Notes: generated by a model not told the origin, from the sequence alone. Positions 1 to 10,294 are shown, counted from the first letter of the stretch. The stretch: DNA of 64,000 nt from Mesostigma viride (GCA_009746045.1 RPFO01000219.1:1-64000), one strand, 5' to 3'. Numbers and translations: made by a program.

Positions 1-17
1 GTCAACAAGACGACAAT

Positions 18-665
18 CTACTCCTTGTCCTTGGAGTGTCCAGTCAGGCTCTTCACGTACGAGGCGGAGTTCTTCTTGTCGCCATGGCCGTGGGAGCTTG
101 ACGCTCCCTCGCGGCTCCTCTTCCTGCCATTGGAAGTGGCGGTCTTTGCGTCCTCGAAACCCTTCTTTACCTCCTCCCATGCCCTGTAGAGCGCAATGGG
201 GGAAATGCCTGGCTGGCGCTTGGACTTGGAGAAGCCATTGAGGAAATCGTCAACCATCTTAACGCACCCGTCGGCTTGGTCGAGGCGAATCCACTCGCAG
301 CGGTCCTCGACCTTCCTCGGCTTTGCCGCATTCTTCTCGTAGACCCACTCGACGCAAATTTTTGGCGTCTTGCGGTCGACATCGTCATATCCGGCGTCGT
401 GAATCTTGAAGACCTCGCAGGTAGGTCCGGTGCCTCCAACAGCACCTTCGTTTCCGGAAAGAAGGGAGACCTTGTGCGTCAGGTGTGCGAGCTGGTCAGA
501 TATCTTTGTCTGGCCGTCCTCGAGACCATCGAGGATTTTTCCAAGCATTGCCACCCTTTCTCGCAAGGCCCTGCGTTTCGGGAAGCCATGGCTACCGGCA
601 GAGAGCTTGCAACGTGAGATGCGTGACTTGCACGTGATTTTGCCTATTTGTGCACAATGTGCCAA
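18..665 (-). CDS. Hypothetical protein of the integrated virus (215 codons)
   Basis: This is an open frame on the same strand as the viral structural genes that follow it. I do not recognise a family. The first ~37 residues are basic and may not be translated; a second Met (in MLGKILDGLEDGQ) starts a short heptad-like stretch and is an equally good start. The middle contains an aromatic stretch (CVEWVYEKN, CEWIRLDQADG). The C-terminal ~50 residues are Lys/Arg/Ser-rich (GRKRSREGASSSHGHGDKK), which could be a nuclear-localisation or DNA-contact tail. The frame is undisrupted, unlike several neighbours. The window begins 17 bases past its stop, so the outer end of the virus is not visible. Assignment to the virus rests on strand and position only. 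Confidence 0.5.
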   Translation of the reverse strand: MAHCAQIGKITCKSRISRCKLSAGSHGFPKRRALRERVAMLGKILDGLEDGQTKISDQLAHLTHKVSLLSGNEGAVGGTGPTCEVFKIHDAGYDDVDRKTPKICVEWVYEKNAAKPRKVEDRCEWIRLDQADGCVKMVDDFLNGFSKSKRQPGISPIALYRAWEEVKKGFEDAKTATSNGRKRSREGASSSHGHGDKKNSASYVKSLTGHSKDKE

Positions 666-931
666 GGTCCGTTACGTCTGCTGGCACGGCCTGGACAGGA
701 CGCGAAGGTGGCTGGACTTGTACAAGTGTCGAACTTGGCTAAATTTCGGAGCGATGCAAGTCTAAGGTGGCCTCTACCACGTGGCGAGTTCTGGGACGTG
801 AATTTAGGTAAAAAGACTCGTAAGCGTGCGAGTAATCAACTGGGTCACTTGTCAAGCGCCTGAACGAAGATTCTAGAGTGTCCACGAGAGTGAATTTTCC
901 GAAGCAACCACCCATATATGATGCGCAGAAA

Positions 932-1444
932 TTACTTGCCATGACATTTGCATTTATTAAAACCTCGCACCCTCTCAAATTGTAACACGCAGACGAAAGA
1001 ATCGTATGCAGCAACGTTTTGATATTCCGTGTCTCCTACGTCCCTATCTATGTGGGCCAACCTTATCTCCAGAATGCCCCCGTTCCTAAAGAGATGTGGA
1101 TTCCTCAAATTGAAATATGCGTGATCATTGATCAAAGAATAGTCGAAAGTGGTCGTTGTTGCTGTTGCTTTTTTGCATATTTCTGATCCCAACACAACCC
1201 CCTGGTCCAAATTGTGCTCACCACCCAAGAAACTGGGGGATACCAAGCCAATGAGCACGTGAGGGGGGGTGCTTTCGATTCCTGCAATGGACGCAAAGTG
1301 AAGCCCGCCTCTCCAATCCCCGTCAATGATGGGAGCACTTGGATCTGGCTTAATTTTAAAACGAAATGCCGCATTGTCAACGTCACTGTCACTCGATGAA
1401 GCCTCGCTGTCAAGTACTATCTGGTAATAATTTGGATAGTCCAT
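932..1444 (-). CDS. Hypothetical viral protein, possible minor virion component (170 aa)
   Basis: An intact frame that starts MDYPNYYQIVLDSE. The opening resembles the small protein at 3476-3646, which starts MDYFRDP, so the two may be translated or processed alike. After an acidic Ser/Asp patch (SEASSSDSDVDN) the rest looks like beta-strand-rich virion material (FRFKIKPDP, GGILEIRLAHID, FVCVLQFERVRG) and ends in a short Cys/Lys tail (NKCKCHGK). No enzyme motif is visible. It lies between the hypothetical gene at 18-665 and the broken fibre gene, all on the minus strand. A role as a small capsid or fibre-associated protein is an inference from context; I do not recognise the family. Confidence 0.55.
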   Translation of the reverse strand: MDYPNYYQIVLDSEASSSDSDVDNAAFRFKIKPDPSAPIIDGDWRGGLHFASIAGIESTPPHVLIGLVSPSFLGGEHNLDQGVVLGSEICKKATATTTTFDYSLINDHAYFNLRNPHLFRNGGILEIRLAHIDRDVGDTEYQNVAAYDSFVCVLQFERVRGFNKCKCHGK

Positions 1445-1482
1445 TGCTTACATGATATGGATAGATATTTAGTTATAGAGGC

Positions 1483-3456
1483 CTACGCTGGAGGAGTTAA
1501 CGGTGCCCCCCACTTGGCTGCGAGGTAGCCGCGATCACCTCAAGCTCCGCTGACGTTTTGGCGGTGTTGTAGATAAGGATCTCGCCAATCCACCCATCAA
1601 AAGCACGACTCGCGTTGGACGTGTCTCCTCCAATAGAAAGATTCCCTGAACCAGTATAGGGTCCGATCCCACTCTGTCATAGCCGGGTCGTCCGTCGAAG
1701 CGGGTGAGAAAGGCGTTTGTACTGCTGTTGCATGAAAGCGCCAGACGTGTGCCTTGTTGTCAAAGAACTGAGCCCTGGTGCTCACGGTTTCGTATACAGA
1801 ACCGGGAGCGAATAGGATAACGTCTGTCCTGTGACTGATAAGACATGAGATAACAATTGCCGTTCGACGATCCAAGCATATAACCTCTAATACCCGTAAA
1901 ACTCCCTATTTCTGGATACGTTGCAGTCGTTAGCTGTTTGGCGACTAAAAACACTCGCACTTACCCCGACCGCGTTCCAGAAATTGTTCACGGACTCCAA
2001 CAAGCCAGACCGCGAGTTAATAAAACGGAGGGACCGTTTCGAGTTCAGCTCCGCCGTATCCAGTGTCGGGCACTTGGCGGAAGTTGCCTGCGTCACGTGG
2101 TACCCGTTCGGCCCTTGTCGTTCACGCGCATCACGTTCCCACCTGTCGTGTTTTGCTGGGTTGTGCCCGACGTGTCGCTGAACACCGTGGCGCTGTCGGA
2201 CGGATCGTACCACGCGAACAGATTGGGGTCTGTTGCGGGGTTGTAAACTGGCGTATACGTAAAAGTAAGCGGTTAGACGCCGAGTTCCCATGGCCCGACA
2301 CGGAGTCTGTCGCCGCGTTGGCACCCACGCTGACGGTCGTCAATGTGTTCGAGGTTCCTGACACGTCGAACGTGTAAAACGCCGCGTTTACCTGCACCAA
2401 GTTGGACGCCGTCCCGTTGGTAACGACGATGTCCCCGAGCGCAAAACCAGTGACTGACCGGCTGAAGGTAGCCGTCACGCCGACTGGGCTCGCGGACGGT
2501 GTTGCCCCGGCCGAAGTCGCGAGGGTGACGGTAGGCGGCGGGGAGTAGGTGAACGCGACCGTGTTGGACTCGGCGTTTGTGACCCCGAATTCGCCTACCG
2601 TCGTGCCATCGACCACCCTCACGGTCGTCTGGGAGTATGGAGTGGTCGGTGTCACTGCGAACTGGTATGATGCCCCGGTACCGGTTACCGACGACGCTGT
2701 TCCGTTGTTCACGTAGATGTCCCAGCTACCAAACCCAGTCACGGGCTTGTCAAATGTGACATCCATTGTGACGGGGCTTGTGGTTGGATACGTCCCTGCA
2801 GCTGTAGATAGAGCGACCGTGATAGGTGGAGGGCTCAGTGTGAATGTTAGAGTATTGGATGCGTCGTTTCCACCGTCCACCACATCCACTCCCACGCTAA
2901 CAGTGGTGGGGGTGTATGCCGTGATGGGAGTGACCGAGAATGTATAAGATGAACCACTGCCTGTCAACGAGGAAGCGGTCCCATTGGTAACTACTATGTC
3001 GTCTATGGAAAAACCAGCTATGGACTTACTGAAAGTGGCAGCCACTGCGATAGGGCTCGCAGTAGGATTAGCGCCTGCCGTTGTAGCAAGTGTGACGGTG
3101 GTGGAAGGAGGGGTGTAGGTAAATGATAACAGGTTGGATTCGTCGTTATATGCCCCAGAAACCCCTGTTACCTTATTTTCTTTCACGGAAACCGTGGTTG
3201 GGATCGAACCTGTGATATTTGTTATATCAAAAAAATACGTCGCCGGTGCACCTAAAAAGAGGTCGACTGCCGTTCCGTTTGTCACGTCAATGTCTGATAG
3301 ATCAAAACCAGTGACGTCTTCATTAAATGTCGCCATCACGAAAACGGGGACATTCGATGGTGTAAGGTCCACTGTTGATAACCCAACCGTGACCGAGGTA
3401 CTAGGAACGCGTCGTTTATATAAAAGAGCGGGGCATATACCACTATCCAGCAACAT
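1483..3456 (-). pseudogene. Broken fibre/adhesin gene: four bacterial-Ig-like repeats followed by a LamG-like domain
   Basis: Reading on the minus strand from 3456, an open frame encodes four consecutive ~95-residue repeats. Each has the pattern VTLATSAGA..., then GFxxxDIxVTNGTAS, a TYTFxVTP-like strand and a TTVSVGAN-like strand, closing with SNTLTFTYSPPP. This is the hallmark of a bacterial Ig-like (Big_12-type) fibre repeat. Near 2265 the frame is lost. The continuation (TYTPVYNPATDPNLFAWYDP) and the following pieces down to 1483 fall in other frames and spell a laminin-G/concanavalin-like domain: FAWYDPSDSATVF, RVNDKGRTG, then RAFDGWIGEILIYN, and finally GYLAAKWGAPLTPPA before a stop at 1483-1485. 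At least three frameshifts are needed (near 2265, within 1880-2150, near 1525). The product would be a surface fibre for host attachment. It is almost certainly non-functional as it stands. Confidence 0.75.
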
Positions 3457-3475
3457 TTGTATAGACTAATCGTCG

Positions 3476-3646
3476 TTATTTTTTTTGGTTTGGTAGCGGA
3501 TACTTGAAGGTGGGGAGAAGGGGCAATGCTCGTCTAGCTGGCATTGTCATGGACAGACCAGAATCTGCCATTTCAGGAATGTCAAAAATCAACTTCAACC
3601 TGTTAAACGGATTAGCTGTGATGCTAGGGTCTCGAAAGTAGTCCAT
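3476..3646 (-). CDS. Small viral protein (56 aa) upstream of the fibre gene
   Basis: A 57-codon frame begins ATG at 3646 (MDYFRDPSITANPFNRLKL) and ends in QKK-stop at 3476. It is too short for usual ORF cut-offs but fills exactly the gap between the major capsid gene and the fibre gene on the same strand. An AT-rich stretch (ATATATACGTG) lies just upstream. It has an amphipathic start followed by a basic, Pro/Leu-rich end (ARRALPLLPTFKYPLP), which would suit a capsid-internal cement peptide. Function is not recognised. The MDY start matches the protein at 932-1444. Confidence 0.5.
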   Translation of the reverse strand: MDYFRDPSITANPFNRLKLIFDIPEMADSGLSMTMPARRALPLLPTFKYPLPNQKK

Positions 3647-3674
3647 CGTTTGTCATTACACACGTATATATTTT

Positions 3675-4979
3675 TTAGAGGTACACGGCTGCCTGCCTGC
3701 CTGCAGCGATGTCCATCTTTGATTCGCATTCCGTGAAGATGTAGGAAATGCAGTCCGTTGCTCCCTTCTCGACTCGCAGCGTGACCACCGATGCCGTGCC
3801 ACGAAGGTCAAGGCCGCTCATGTACTCTGGACCGGCACACGGCATATTAAGGTGACACGCCATCGTGAAGTTGTTGTTTAGCCACGTGGTAGGAGTCATG
3901 CCCTCCCGGACACAGGACAAGACATTCCCCTGGTCACCGAACGCGGACAACAGATTGATCCACGCCTCGGTTGCGTTCGTACGGTATCCAGGCGCTAGGT
4001 TGGATCCGTTGATGTCGTATTGGTAGGAAGTCATACCATCCGCGATGTGATTGAACATCGTATTGCCAGATGCGTTGGTCACGTCCGCGCCGGCAGCAAC
4101 CTGAATCGCCAGGAGTTTGCTGGCGGACGCGGAAGACAGCGACGCCTTGATGGCATAGGGACGAGTCCCGAGCGACTGTTTGGTGGACTGCCACGTCCGC
4201 CACTTGAAGGAGAGAGTTCCACCCTCGGCAAGCCTGGACGAGAAAATCTGGCCCACGATATCTTCTTGGAACCTGTACGTGTCGATGCTAAAGTGGATGT
4301 TGCTCAGTTCGAAACCAACCCCCGTTCCTGCGTCAACGGCCACGATGCCACCAGCAGCAGCTGCTTGCGCCACGCTAGGAAGCATCACCCCTCCGTCCAT
4401 GAGTGTGATTCGGATCTCGATGGGGGGGAAGAGACTCAGATCCACGATCCGAGGCTCGCCACTCAGGAATCCCAAAAAGTGGTCAATGACGCCGTCCACT
4501 GCGGTGTTTGCCTTCACGTTGTTTGTGAGAGCGCCAGCCGCATCAGCAATGACGATGTTGTTATTCTTCGACCAACCAGCGGGAGCCTGCGCGAGATTGT
4601 ACTCGACACCGCCGTGCACCGAGAGCAGCGTATGGAACAGCTGGGAGTAGTCGTTGATGCTGTCGACGGTCTGACCTCCTGCCAGTACCTCGAGGCGCCT
4701 GATGATGGAGGACGTGTACGCGGGGAACTTTGCGAACCCCGCCGTGGTCGTGGGGGTCCCCGTGAAAAACATTGCGAAGGAGTGCAAGTCCACGAACCCG
4801 GACGTGGGGAGGCGGACCGCGACCACAGACCCTTGTTTGATGCCGTCGCTTGCTGAGAGGGTGCTGAGATGGACTCGTTGAGTCGTGTGCTGACCCAGCG
4901 CCTTCACGAGGTATTGCATGGACTTGGGGATAGCGCGCGAGTACCAGGAATTGTCCGAAGCCATAGATTGTGTATACAT
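3675..4979 (-). CDS. Major capsid protein, Polinton-like-virus type (double jelly roll)
   Basis: An intact 434-codon frame. ATG at 4979 opens the longest form, but the ATG at 4964 (MASDNSWYSRAIP) is a likely true start. The N-terminal third has the pattern of a first jelly roll (GSVVAVRLPTSGFVDLHSFAMFF), followed by IRRLEVLAGGQTVDSIN, which resembles the strand-plus-turn seen in PLV capsid proteins, and a proline-linked segment (DLSLFPPIEIRITLMDGG). The second half (ELSNIHFSIDTYRF, GGTLSFKWRTWQSTKQS) fits a second roll that would bind the same hexameric capsomer. Length (~430-440 aa) fits the PLV family. It sits with the pVI-like and penton-like genes in one minus-strand block. The identification is from memory of family patterns, not a search. 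The frame is clean although neighbours are broken. Confidence 0.8.
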   Translation of the reverse strand: MYTQSMASDNSWYSRAIPKSMQYLVKALGQHTTQRVHLSTLSASDGIKQGSVVAVRLPTSGFVDLHSFAMFFTGTPTTTAGFAKFPAYTSSIIRRLEVLAGGQTVDSINDYSQLFHTLLSVHGGVEYNLAQAPAGWSKNNNIVIADAAGALTNNVKANTAVDGVIDHFLGFLSGEPRIVDLSLFPPIEIRITLMDGGVMLPSVAQAAAAGGIVAVDAGTGVGFELSNIHFSIDTYRFQEDIVGQIFSSRLAEGGTLSFKWRTWQSTKQSLGTRPYAIKASLSSASASKLLAIQVAAGADVTNASGNTMFNHIADGMTSYQYDINGSNLAPGYRTNATEAWINLLSAFGDQGNVLSCVREGMTPTTWLNNNFTMACHLNMPCAGPEYMSGLDLRGTASVVTLRVEKGATDCISYIFTECESKMDIAAGRQAAVYL

Positions 4980-4994
4980 TCGAATGAGATATTT

Positions 4995-5351
4995 TTACTG
5001 AAGAAGCTGGCCGAGTATGGGATTTTTTACCTTCGCTCCATCAACCCGTCTTTCGAGGTTGGACAAGGCGCTCAGACCAGTGTTTGCGACCGAGTACGCT
5101 TTCCCGAGCAGCGTACTCTTCGCGATCATGTTGGATGGGATGTGTCCGAGCGCGGAATCGACAATGCCCGCCGCCTGTTTGGCAGCCCGCGCCCCGTCGC
5201 CAATTTTTGAGATGACTTCGCCAGCGACGTGCCCGGCTTTCTTGACAGCTGACACGATGGCCGCCCCGTCGCCGACCCTCTTGATAGCGTTGCCGGCAAA
5301 CTCTCCCACGCGTCTAGCCACGTTTCCGATTGCTCCAAAATTAACTTTCAT
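4995..5351 (-). CDS. pVI-like small virion protein (118 aa)
   Basis: I place the start at the ATG at 5351 (MKVNFGAIGNVARRVGEFAG) and not at the upstream ATG at 5414, because 5351 overlaps the end of the penton gene by 11 bases and gives the expected N-terminus. The protein is Ala/Gly/Lys-rich with a repeated amphipathic pattern (NAIKRVGDGAA, EVISKIGDGARAAKQAAG) like the small membrane-active pVI-type proteins of adenoviruses, Polintons and PLVs, which bind inside hexons and help escape from membranes. No enzyme motif is present. Position between penton and major capsid genes supports the role. Function is inferred from composition, size and context. Confidence 0.6.
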   Translation of the reverse strand: MKVNFGAIGNVARRVGEFAGNAIKRVGDGAAIVSAVKKAGHVAGEVISKIGDGARAAKQAAGIVDSALGHIPSNMIAKSTLLGKAYSVANTGLSALSNLERRVDGAKVKNPILGQLLQ

Positions 5352-6441
5352 CGTCCTCGATAGTACTAGATGGCTGAGAAATAAATCTGGTTTGTGGCTG
5401 GACGGTCCTGTCAAGGGCCATATACTTCAAAACGCTCCCGATCTTCCTCGCCTCTATTCCCATCGCCTTCTGAGGGCTTATGCGGAAGGAGAGCTGAAGA
5501 GCCCAATCCGAGTAGACAGTTATAGGAGCGTCGTCCTCGTCGAGCAGTCGGATCGTGATGTTGCTGGGAGAGTCCTTGAGATGCTGCCACAAAGGGGTCG
5601 CTGCCTGCCAAACAATGGGTTCTAAGAACTGCGACATGTTGGGACAGACGGCCAAAAGGCCTCCATATCCCGTGCCTGTCGACGATGATATCACGTTTCC
5701 TCGAACGATGTCGCTGTATACATACACCATTCTCAGTCTCCCATTCGTTGCTGGCCGGTTGCTAGCGAGGACACCTGTGAAAGGATATGATCCTTCCATG
5801 AGCCCCAACACCCGGCCCGTGGGCTCATCCACCGCGACAGAGAACTCGGTGGCATTTGTCACGGTAAAAAGACTAGTCGCCCTGTTGTACGTGACCGAGA
5901 ACCCAGGATCTACCGCCTTCAAAGCTTCCTCTATGTTTTTTCGGTTTTCGATAGTCGTGTACGAGCCGAGCGGCAAGGTCACCTTCGTAGGGGACTCGCT
6001 GCCAGACAAACGGACAGTGAAGTATCGGTTTCCTTCGCTGATGTGAGTCTGTTCAAACGGGATGGTCATGAGGGTAAGCCCGACGTCGTGATAATCGTCA
6101 AGGAGTCCCGCCGGGATGTCCCATACCGGATCCACTAGCGTCCCGCGAGTTCGGTTCTCCGTGCGAAGAGTGAGTGTCAGCGTTTCCTGGATGAACTCTT
6201 CATCGGCCACTTCTTCTGACAATAGCTCAGAAGTAATTTCGTTTGTCCCAAAAACCTTGACGACGCCTTCCTCAATTTTCGCCGATGCCCTTTTCATGGC
6301 GCGCCTTGTCTTCCCTGTGAGTGGCTTCTTCTTACAGTAGAGCATGGCTGCCTCAATGAACTCTCGTGGGACATTTGGATGGAGGGTCATCCATTGAGAG
6401 ATCTCGAGCATCTCGGCGTCAGTGAACAGCGGGCTGCTCAT
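5341..6441 (-). CDS. Penton-like minor capsid protein (366 aa)
   Basis: An intact frame directly upstream of the pVI-like and major capsid genes. The first ~110 residues are helical and charged. From about residue 115 it is strand-rich and fits a single jelly roll: VWDIPAGLLDDYHDVGLTLM, GNRYFTVRLSG, TKVTLPLGSYTT, FSVTYNRATSLFTVTNATEF, then ITIRLLDEDDAPITVY and WALQLSFRI. Its size, the order minor capsid - pVI-like - major capsid, and the strand pattern match the penton protein of PLVs, which forms the icosahedral vertices. The stop codon overlaps the next gene, suggesting coupled expression. I cannot confirm the fold without structure prediction. Confidence 0.65.
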   Translation of the reverse strand: MSSPLFTDAEMLEISQWMTLHPNVPREFIEAAMLYCKKKPLTGKTRRAMKRASAKIEEGVVKVFGTNEITSELLSEEVADEEFIQETLTLTLRTENRTRGTLVDPVWDIPAGLLDDYHDVGLTLMTIPFEQTHISEGNRYFTVRLSGSESPTKVTLPLGSYTTIENRKNIEEALKAVDPGFSVTYNRATSLFTVTNATEFSVAVDEPTGRVLGLMEGSYPFTGVLASNRPATNGRLRMVYVYSDIVRGNVISSSTGTGYGGLLAVCPNMSQFLEPIVWQAATPLWQHLKDSPSNITIRLLDEDDAPITVYSDWALQLSFRISPQKAMGIEARKIGSVLKYMALDRTVQPQTRFISQPSSTIEDDES

Positions 6442-6443
6442 GT

Positions 6444-6947
6444 TTACTCTTCTGTGAGATTTTTTTCAGCGCCTTCTTTTGGAATTCCCACGACCGTGTT
6501 GTGGACCCTCCTGAGATGCAGCAGGAGGTTTTTTTCGTTTGCGAACGTGCTCTTACACCCGGGTTGTGGGCATTTCCACCTCGCGCCTCCCACCTGGACT
6601 CGTTTCCCGACAGGTACACCCGCAGGCTCCGGGGGTGCCGCCACTGCTTCATCGACGACAACCGGTTCGGGAGCCGGCGCGACAGGGGCCGGTTGGGCAT
6701 ACGCGGACAATGGGGGGTACGCGACCGGTCTAGAGTTCGCCATCACTGACGCCATGAGAAGGGCATCCTTGAACCCTCGCGCCTCTGCGACCTTCCCTTT
6801 GTTCACCGCTCTTCGGACCGGCGCGCTGTGGATGACAATGGTGTTGGTCGATGAAGCGGTCACCTGCGACTGGGGTGCGACCTTACGCTTCGGTTTTCCC
6901 CTTTTACTTGAAGGACGGCGCCGTGCTGATTTCTGACGCCTTGCCAT
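6444..6947 (-). CDS. Viral C2H2 zinc-finger protein with basic N-terminus
   Basis: A 167-codon frame. The N-terminus is strongly basic (MARRQKSARRRPSSKRGKPK), the middle is Ala/Pro-rich and flexible, and the C-terminus carries one classic C2H2 finger: CPQPGCKSTF then LLLHLRRVH, with the usual Cys-x4-Cys and His-x4-His ligands. It would suit a DNA-binding or virion-core protein. It lies two bases from the penton gene, so the two are probably co-transcribed. Target and role are not deducible. The Pro/Ala linker makes family assignment hard. Confidence 0.6.
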   Translation of the reverse strand: MARRQKSARRRPSSKRGKPKRKVAPQSQVTASSTNTIVIHSAPVRRAVNKGKVAEARGFKDALLMASVMANSRPVAYPPLSAYAQPAPVAPAPEPVVVDEAVAAPPEPAGVPVGKRVQVGGARWKCPQPGCKSTFANEKNLLLHLRRVHNTVVGIPKEGAEKNLTEE

Positions 6948-6969
6948 TTCTGCATATAATCATAGATTT

Positions 6970-9900
6970 TTATAACGTCCAAGTGAGGGTCTTGTTAGTC
7001 GACACGGCCATTTTTCCAGCGCGCGACTTGCAAAACGCGTAGAACGCTATGTTTGTTGACGTGTCAGTGGTGATGCGAGGAATCCGCAATGCGATTTCAA
7101 ACACCCCGTCATCCTCCTCGTATCCTGAAACAACATTCCAGTTGCTGCCAATTATAACGTTTACCGGCCAGACGGACAGGCCGCTAGCCGTTAAGCGATA
7201 TGGGTTTGATATGTCGAGAATCGTTGGTGGGTTGTTATCAAATGTTAACCTGACAAGGATATTGGTCAACGCGGTCGGAAGAGTTAGTTCCGATTGTGTG
7301 GCCGGGTCGTGGAAAGACATCACGGCCACAGGGGCGCCGTGCCAAAATTGCGGAAGCGGGTAGTCGTATATGGGCTGCCTCAGACCGACCAAAGAATCTG
7401 CTTCCAAATCGTGTGCGATATACGCCTAGTTTCTCGGACATCTTCATACAGGGCCACGTCCATCCCGTGATTGCCGCCAATTGACGACAGGCTTGAACCA
7501 TAATAGTAGCTTAGGCTAGAAGCAAATAAAAGCGGGTCGGGCCAGATACTGTTGGATCTAATACCTGGAACGTCACGGTCGCCAAATGGATCATACCAGT
7601 AACTGGAGGATCAACCAGTGAAATATGATCACAGGTTATGTCAACGTACGACGAGGATTTTGATTGTCGTTGTAGAAAAACCGCCAGTCCACGCTTCTCC
7701 AACGACTACGCTGATAAGCAACGGATCATTGCTCAACTTGGTGTTTGAAAATCCAAGTCTTACATAAAACTTCCTTACCGACTGACGAGCTGGTAGAATC
7801 CCATATATTTTGGCAGTATATTGGTTCATTTGCACGCCGTATTGAACATCGGGACACTTAACAACCGTGCGGATGACACTCTCATTCGTGAGTGTTAGCT
7901 CCTTAAACCAAGTATCCGCCACACCCGGTACGGGTTTTGTGACGCTATATTTGCCAAAAATGCTACAATTCCTCGACGAGGTGGACCTGTGACGCAGCTC
8001 CAACACGTCTCCGACGGCTGTGTACGATCCGGAGGTTGTTGGTTTTTAGAGAGTCGAACTCTATGTCTTGTAGGTCATCTTTGATTGGCCAGACATACGC
8101 GCCGTGGTACTCTCCGCTCAAGTGGAAGACTGGTCGGAGGGGCATCGGAATGTACGGGTCAAGAATGTCTGTAGGAGTGGTTGTAAATATACCGGACGAG
8201 TTTGAGATTTTAGTCATGTCACAGTTTTTGAGGAGTTGTTTTGGATATATAACGCTCCACCTTCCCATCCGATTTTCTTCGAAATGCCACCCAGTAGCTG
8301 TTTTGTTGTCTCCATGATGAGTTTAACGTGTATCGAACCTTCGACTTCAGATTGTCAAACAGGTCGAGTGCATAGTCACTATGGTGCAGATTGATACCCA
8401 GCATACCCCAATGCGTCGTAGCCGCATTTCTCCAATTCTGATGGGCATCTGTCGTGGCCGGGTGATATTTATTCGTCAAAGACATAGTATTTTCTGCAAA
8501 CGAGACGAAAGCATCGTTGCTGCCCAAATATAGCCGAAAACACAATAGAAATGGGCCGTCGATGAGCTGCTCTGAAAAAACAACACATTTGCTTGGTGCC
8601 GGAGTGGCTGTTTTTACAAAAAAGAATTTTTCGGGAGACCCTTCAAAGTAGTATTTCGAAGCTTCTGCTTGCAGCGTGGTCACGGAGTGGCGCGAGAATG
8701 ATTCTAGAGAATGGAGCGTCGTAGCGGGGCCGTCTATCTCCACGGTCTCTCCTGACAGGTTTGGCGAGTCCTTTACGGTTACGATCCTGTATCTGAGTTC
8801 TACATCATCGCCTTCGGATGGATTTTGAAACGTCGTTGTCTTCAACGTCCCATCCAAGGCCCCTTGAGATACTCCGTTCGCCAACAGATGAAAACCGGTG
8901 AGAGGAGGCAACGACTTTCCCCACCCCACATCATGGTCTGCGTAGACGCCGTTGATCGCGATTTTTACAGGATTTAGATATGAAATGTAGGAACTTGGTG
9001 TCCGGATGCCGGAGTGCAGTTGGCTCATTTTTGAAACGCATACCATCACCCCTCCTTTGTGGGTGGTGTAGGAGGTGAGGGTCGAGTCGTTGTAGACGTC
9101 TATCTCGTAGTTCATATACTTGTTACTATCTGCCGCGACTGGCGCGGTGATTACGGCGTCTTCCCCGCGCAGTCCCCCGTTTTGCGAGAGGGAGACTCCG
9201 CCGATGGTCGGAGTGGTCGGCGTGAGCTGGGTGGAATTCATGTACCACCTGATGGGGAGTTTGCGTTGGTATGCGAAGGGGGTCGTCATCTTTATGCCCT
9301 GTTTGAGGGTCGTTCCCTCTACGACCTCCCAATTAGCGGTGGTTGGATTGGTGCTCCAGTAGAGTGCGTTCACAGGGTCAATCGGACCCATTCGCCAGTC
9401 CGTCAGTGGCGAGTATGTACGCGTGATGGTGAAGGATCTCCCAGTTAGTGGAAGGCGGCGGTTGTCGTCGCGAATCGTGGCGAAAGACAACAACTCCACG
9501 CGGAGAGGGAGGCCGTTAAATCGAGATCCGCCGAGACCATAGAAAGAGTCGGAAAAGTATGGATATCCTACCTCTCCGTCCACAACGCTCTCCCCCGTGC
9601 GCGCCTGGGTCGTGTGGTAGTCGCGATAGGTAAACTTACAGATTCCACTCGCGTCGCCATTCGTAACGTTGTAGGGCAGCTGGACTCGCACATCCTGGTC
9701 ATTGATGACGTTGAACGCGTTTTGGTGCGACACGGTCGTCCCGTCTTCGAGATGGAGGACGAAATCCCCGTTCAAGTTAGCTATCGACGTTTTGCCTACC
9801 CCGTGTTGGTCAAAAAGGTAGTCCAATTGCGCGCGGGTCAGGACTCTGCCACCAGGGTCTAGCAACGTATCAGGGCTAAAGTCGAAGACGTGGTACTGGG

Positions 9901-10270
9901 TTGCTCCCACTTTCGCCGTAAGGTAAGGTTCATTTAGAGTGAGATCGTCGACTAAAGTAGTCCCTGATTTAAAATAGGAATACCCATTCACGACGAGACT
10001 GTAAGCAAGTTCCGATGGGTCGCTTGCGGTCTCGTCGTCGTAATTGTCTCCGAGTCGCACATTTGTCGGCTGGCTCGGGTAGAAAATTTTGAATCCGTCG
10101 ACAACGAGTGACTCATCGAATGGATGTGAAGTGCCAAGAAGTAACGTAACGCTAGCTTGAAGCCCATCTATGTCTGTTTCGATGTTAGAAACACGCTCCT
10201 CCATTTCAGGGTCGAGCGTTAACCCGGTGGCGAGATTGGTCGGTCTGCTCAATGTTGTTAGAACGACCAT
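6970..10270 (-). pseudogene. Very large virion fibre/structural protein, broken by serial frameshifts
   Basis: From ATG 10270 a 683-codon frame runs to 8219. It starts with a short coiled-coil (MEERVSNIETDIDGLQASV) and continues with strand-rich, Gly/Thr/Asn-rich sequence typical of fibre or tail proteins, with no catalytic motif. At its stop the same kind of sequence continues in another frame (KISNSSGIFTTTP, 8268-7963), then another (FGKYSVTKPVPGVADTW, 8006-7641), then 7702-7511, then a short piece (SSLSYYYGSSLSSIGGNHG, ~7525-7430), and finally 7407-6970 (SLVGLRQPIYDYPLP to the end). Each junction overlaps or abuts, so one ancestral gene of about 1,100 codons is the simplest reading; the last segment could instead be a separate small virion gene. 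A broken gene with about five shifts is unlikely to yield a full product. Confidence 0.6.
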
Positions 10271-10294
10271 TTATTATCTACCTAGAATATAAAC
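10271..10294. promoter_or_regulatory. Divergent promoter gap between the two viral gene blocks
   Basis: Only 24 bases separate the ATG of the large structural gene (minus, 10270) from the ATG of the coiled-coil gene (plus, 10295). The gap is AT-rich (ends TAGAATATAAAC before the plus ATG; TAGATAATAA before the minus ATG), so it must hold or overlap both promoters and very short leaders. TATA-like content on both sides is seen; activity is inferred. Confidence 0.4.
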
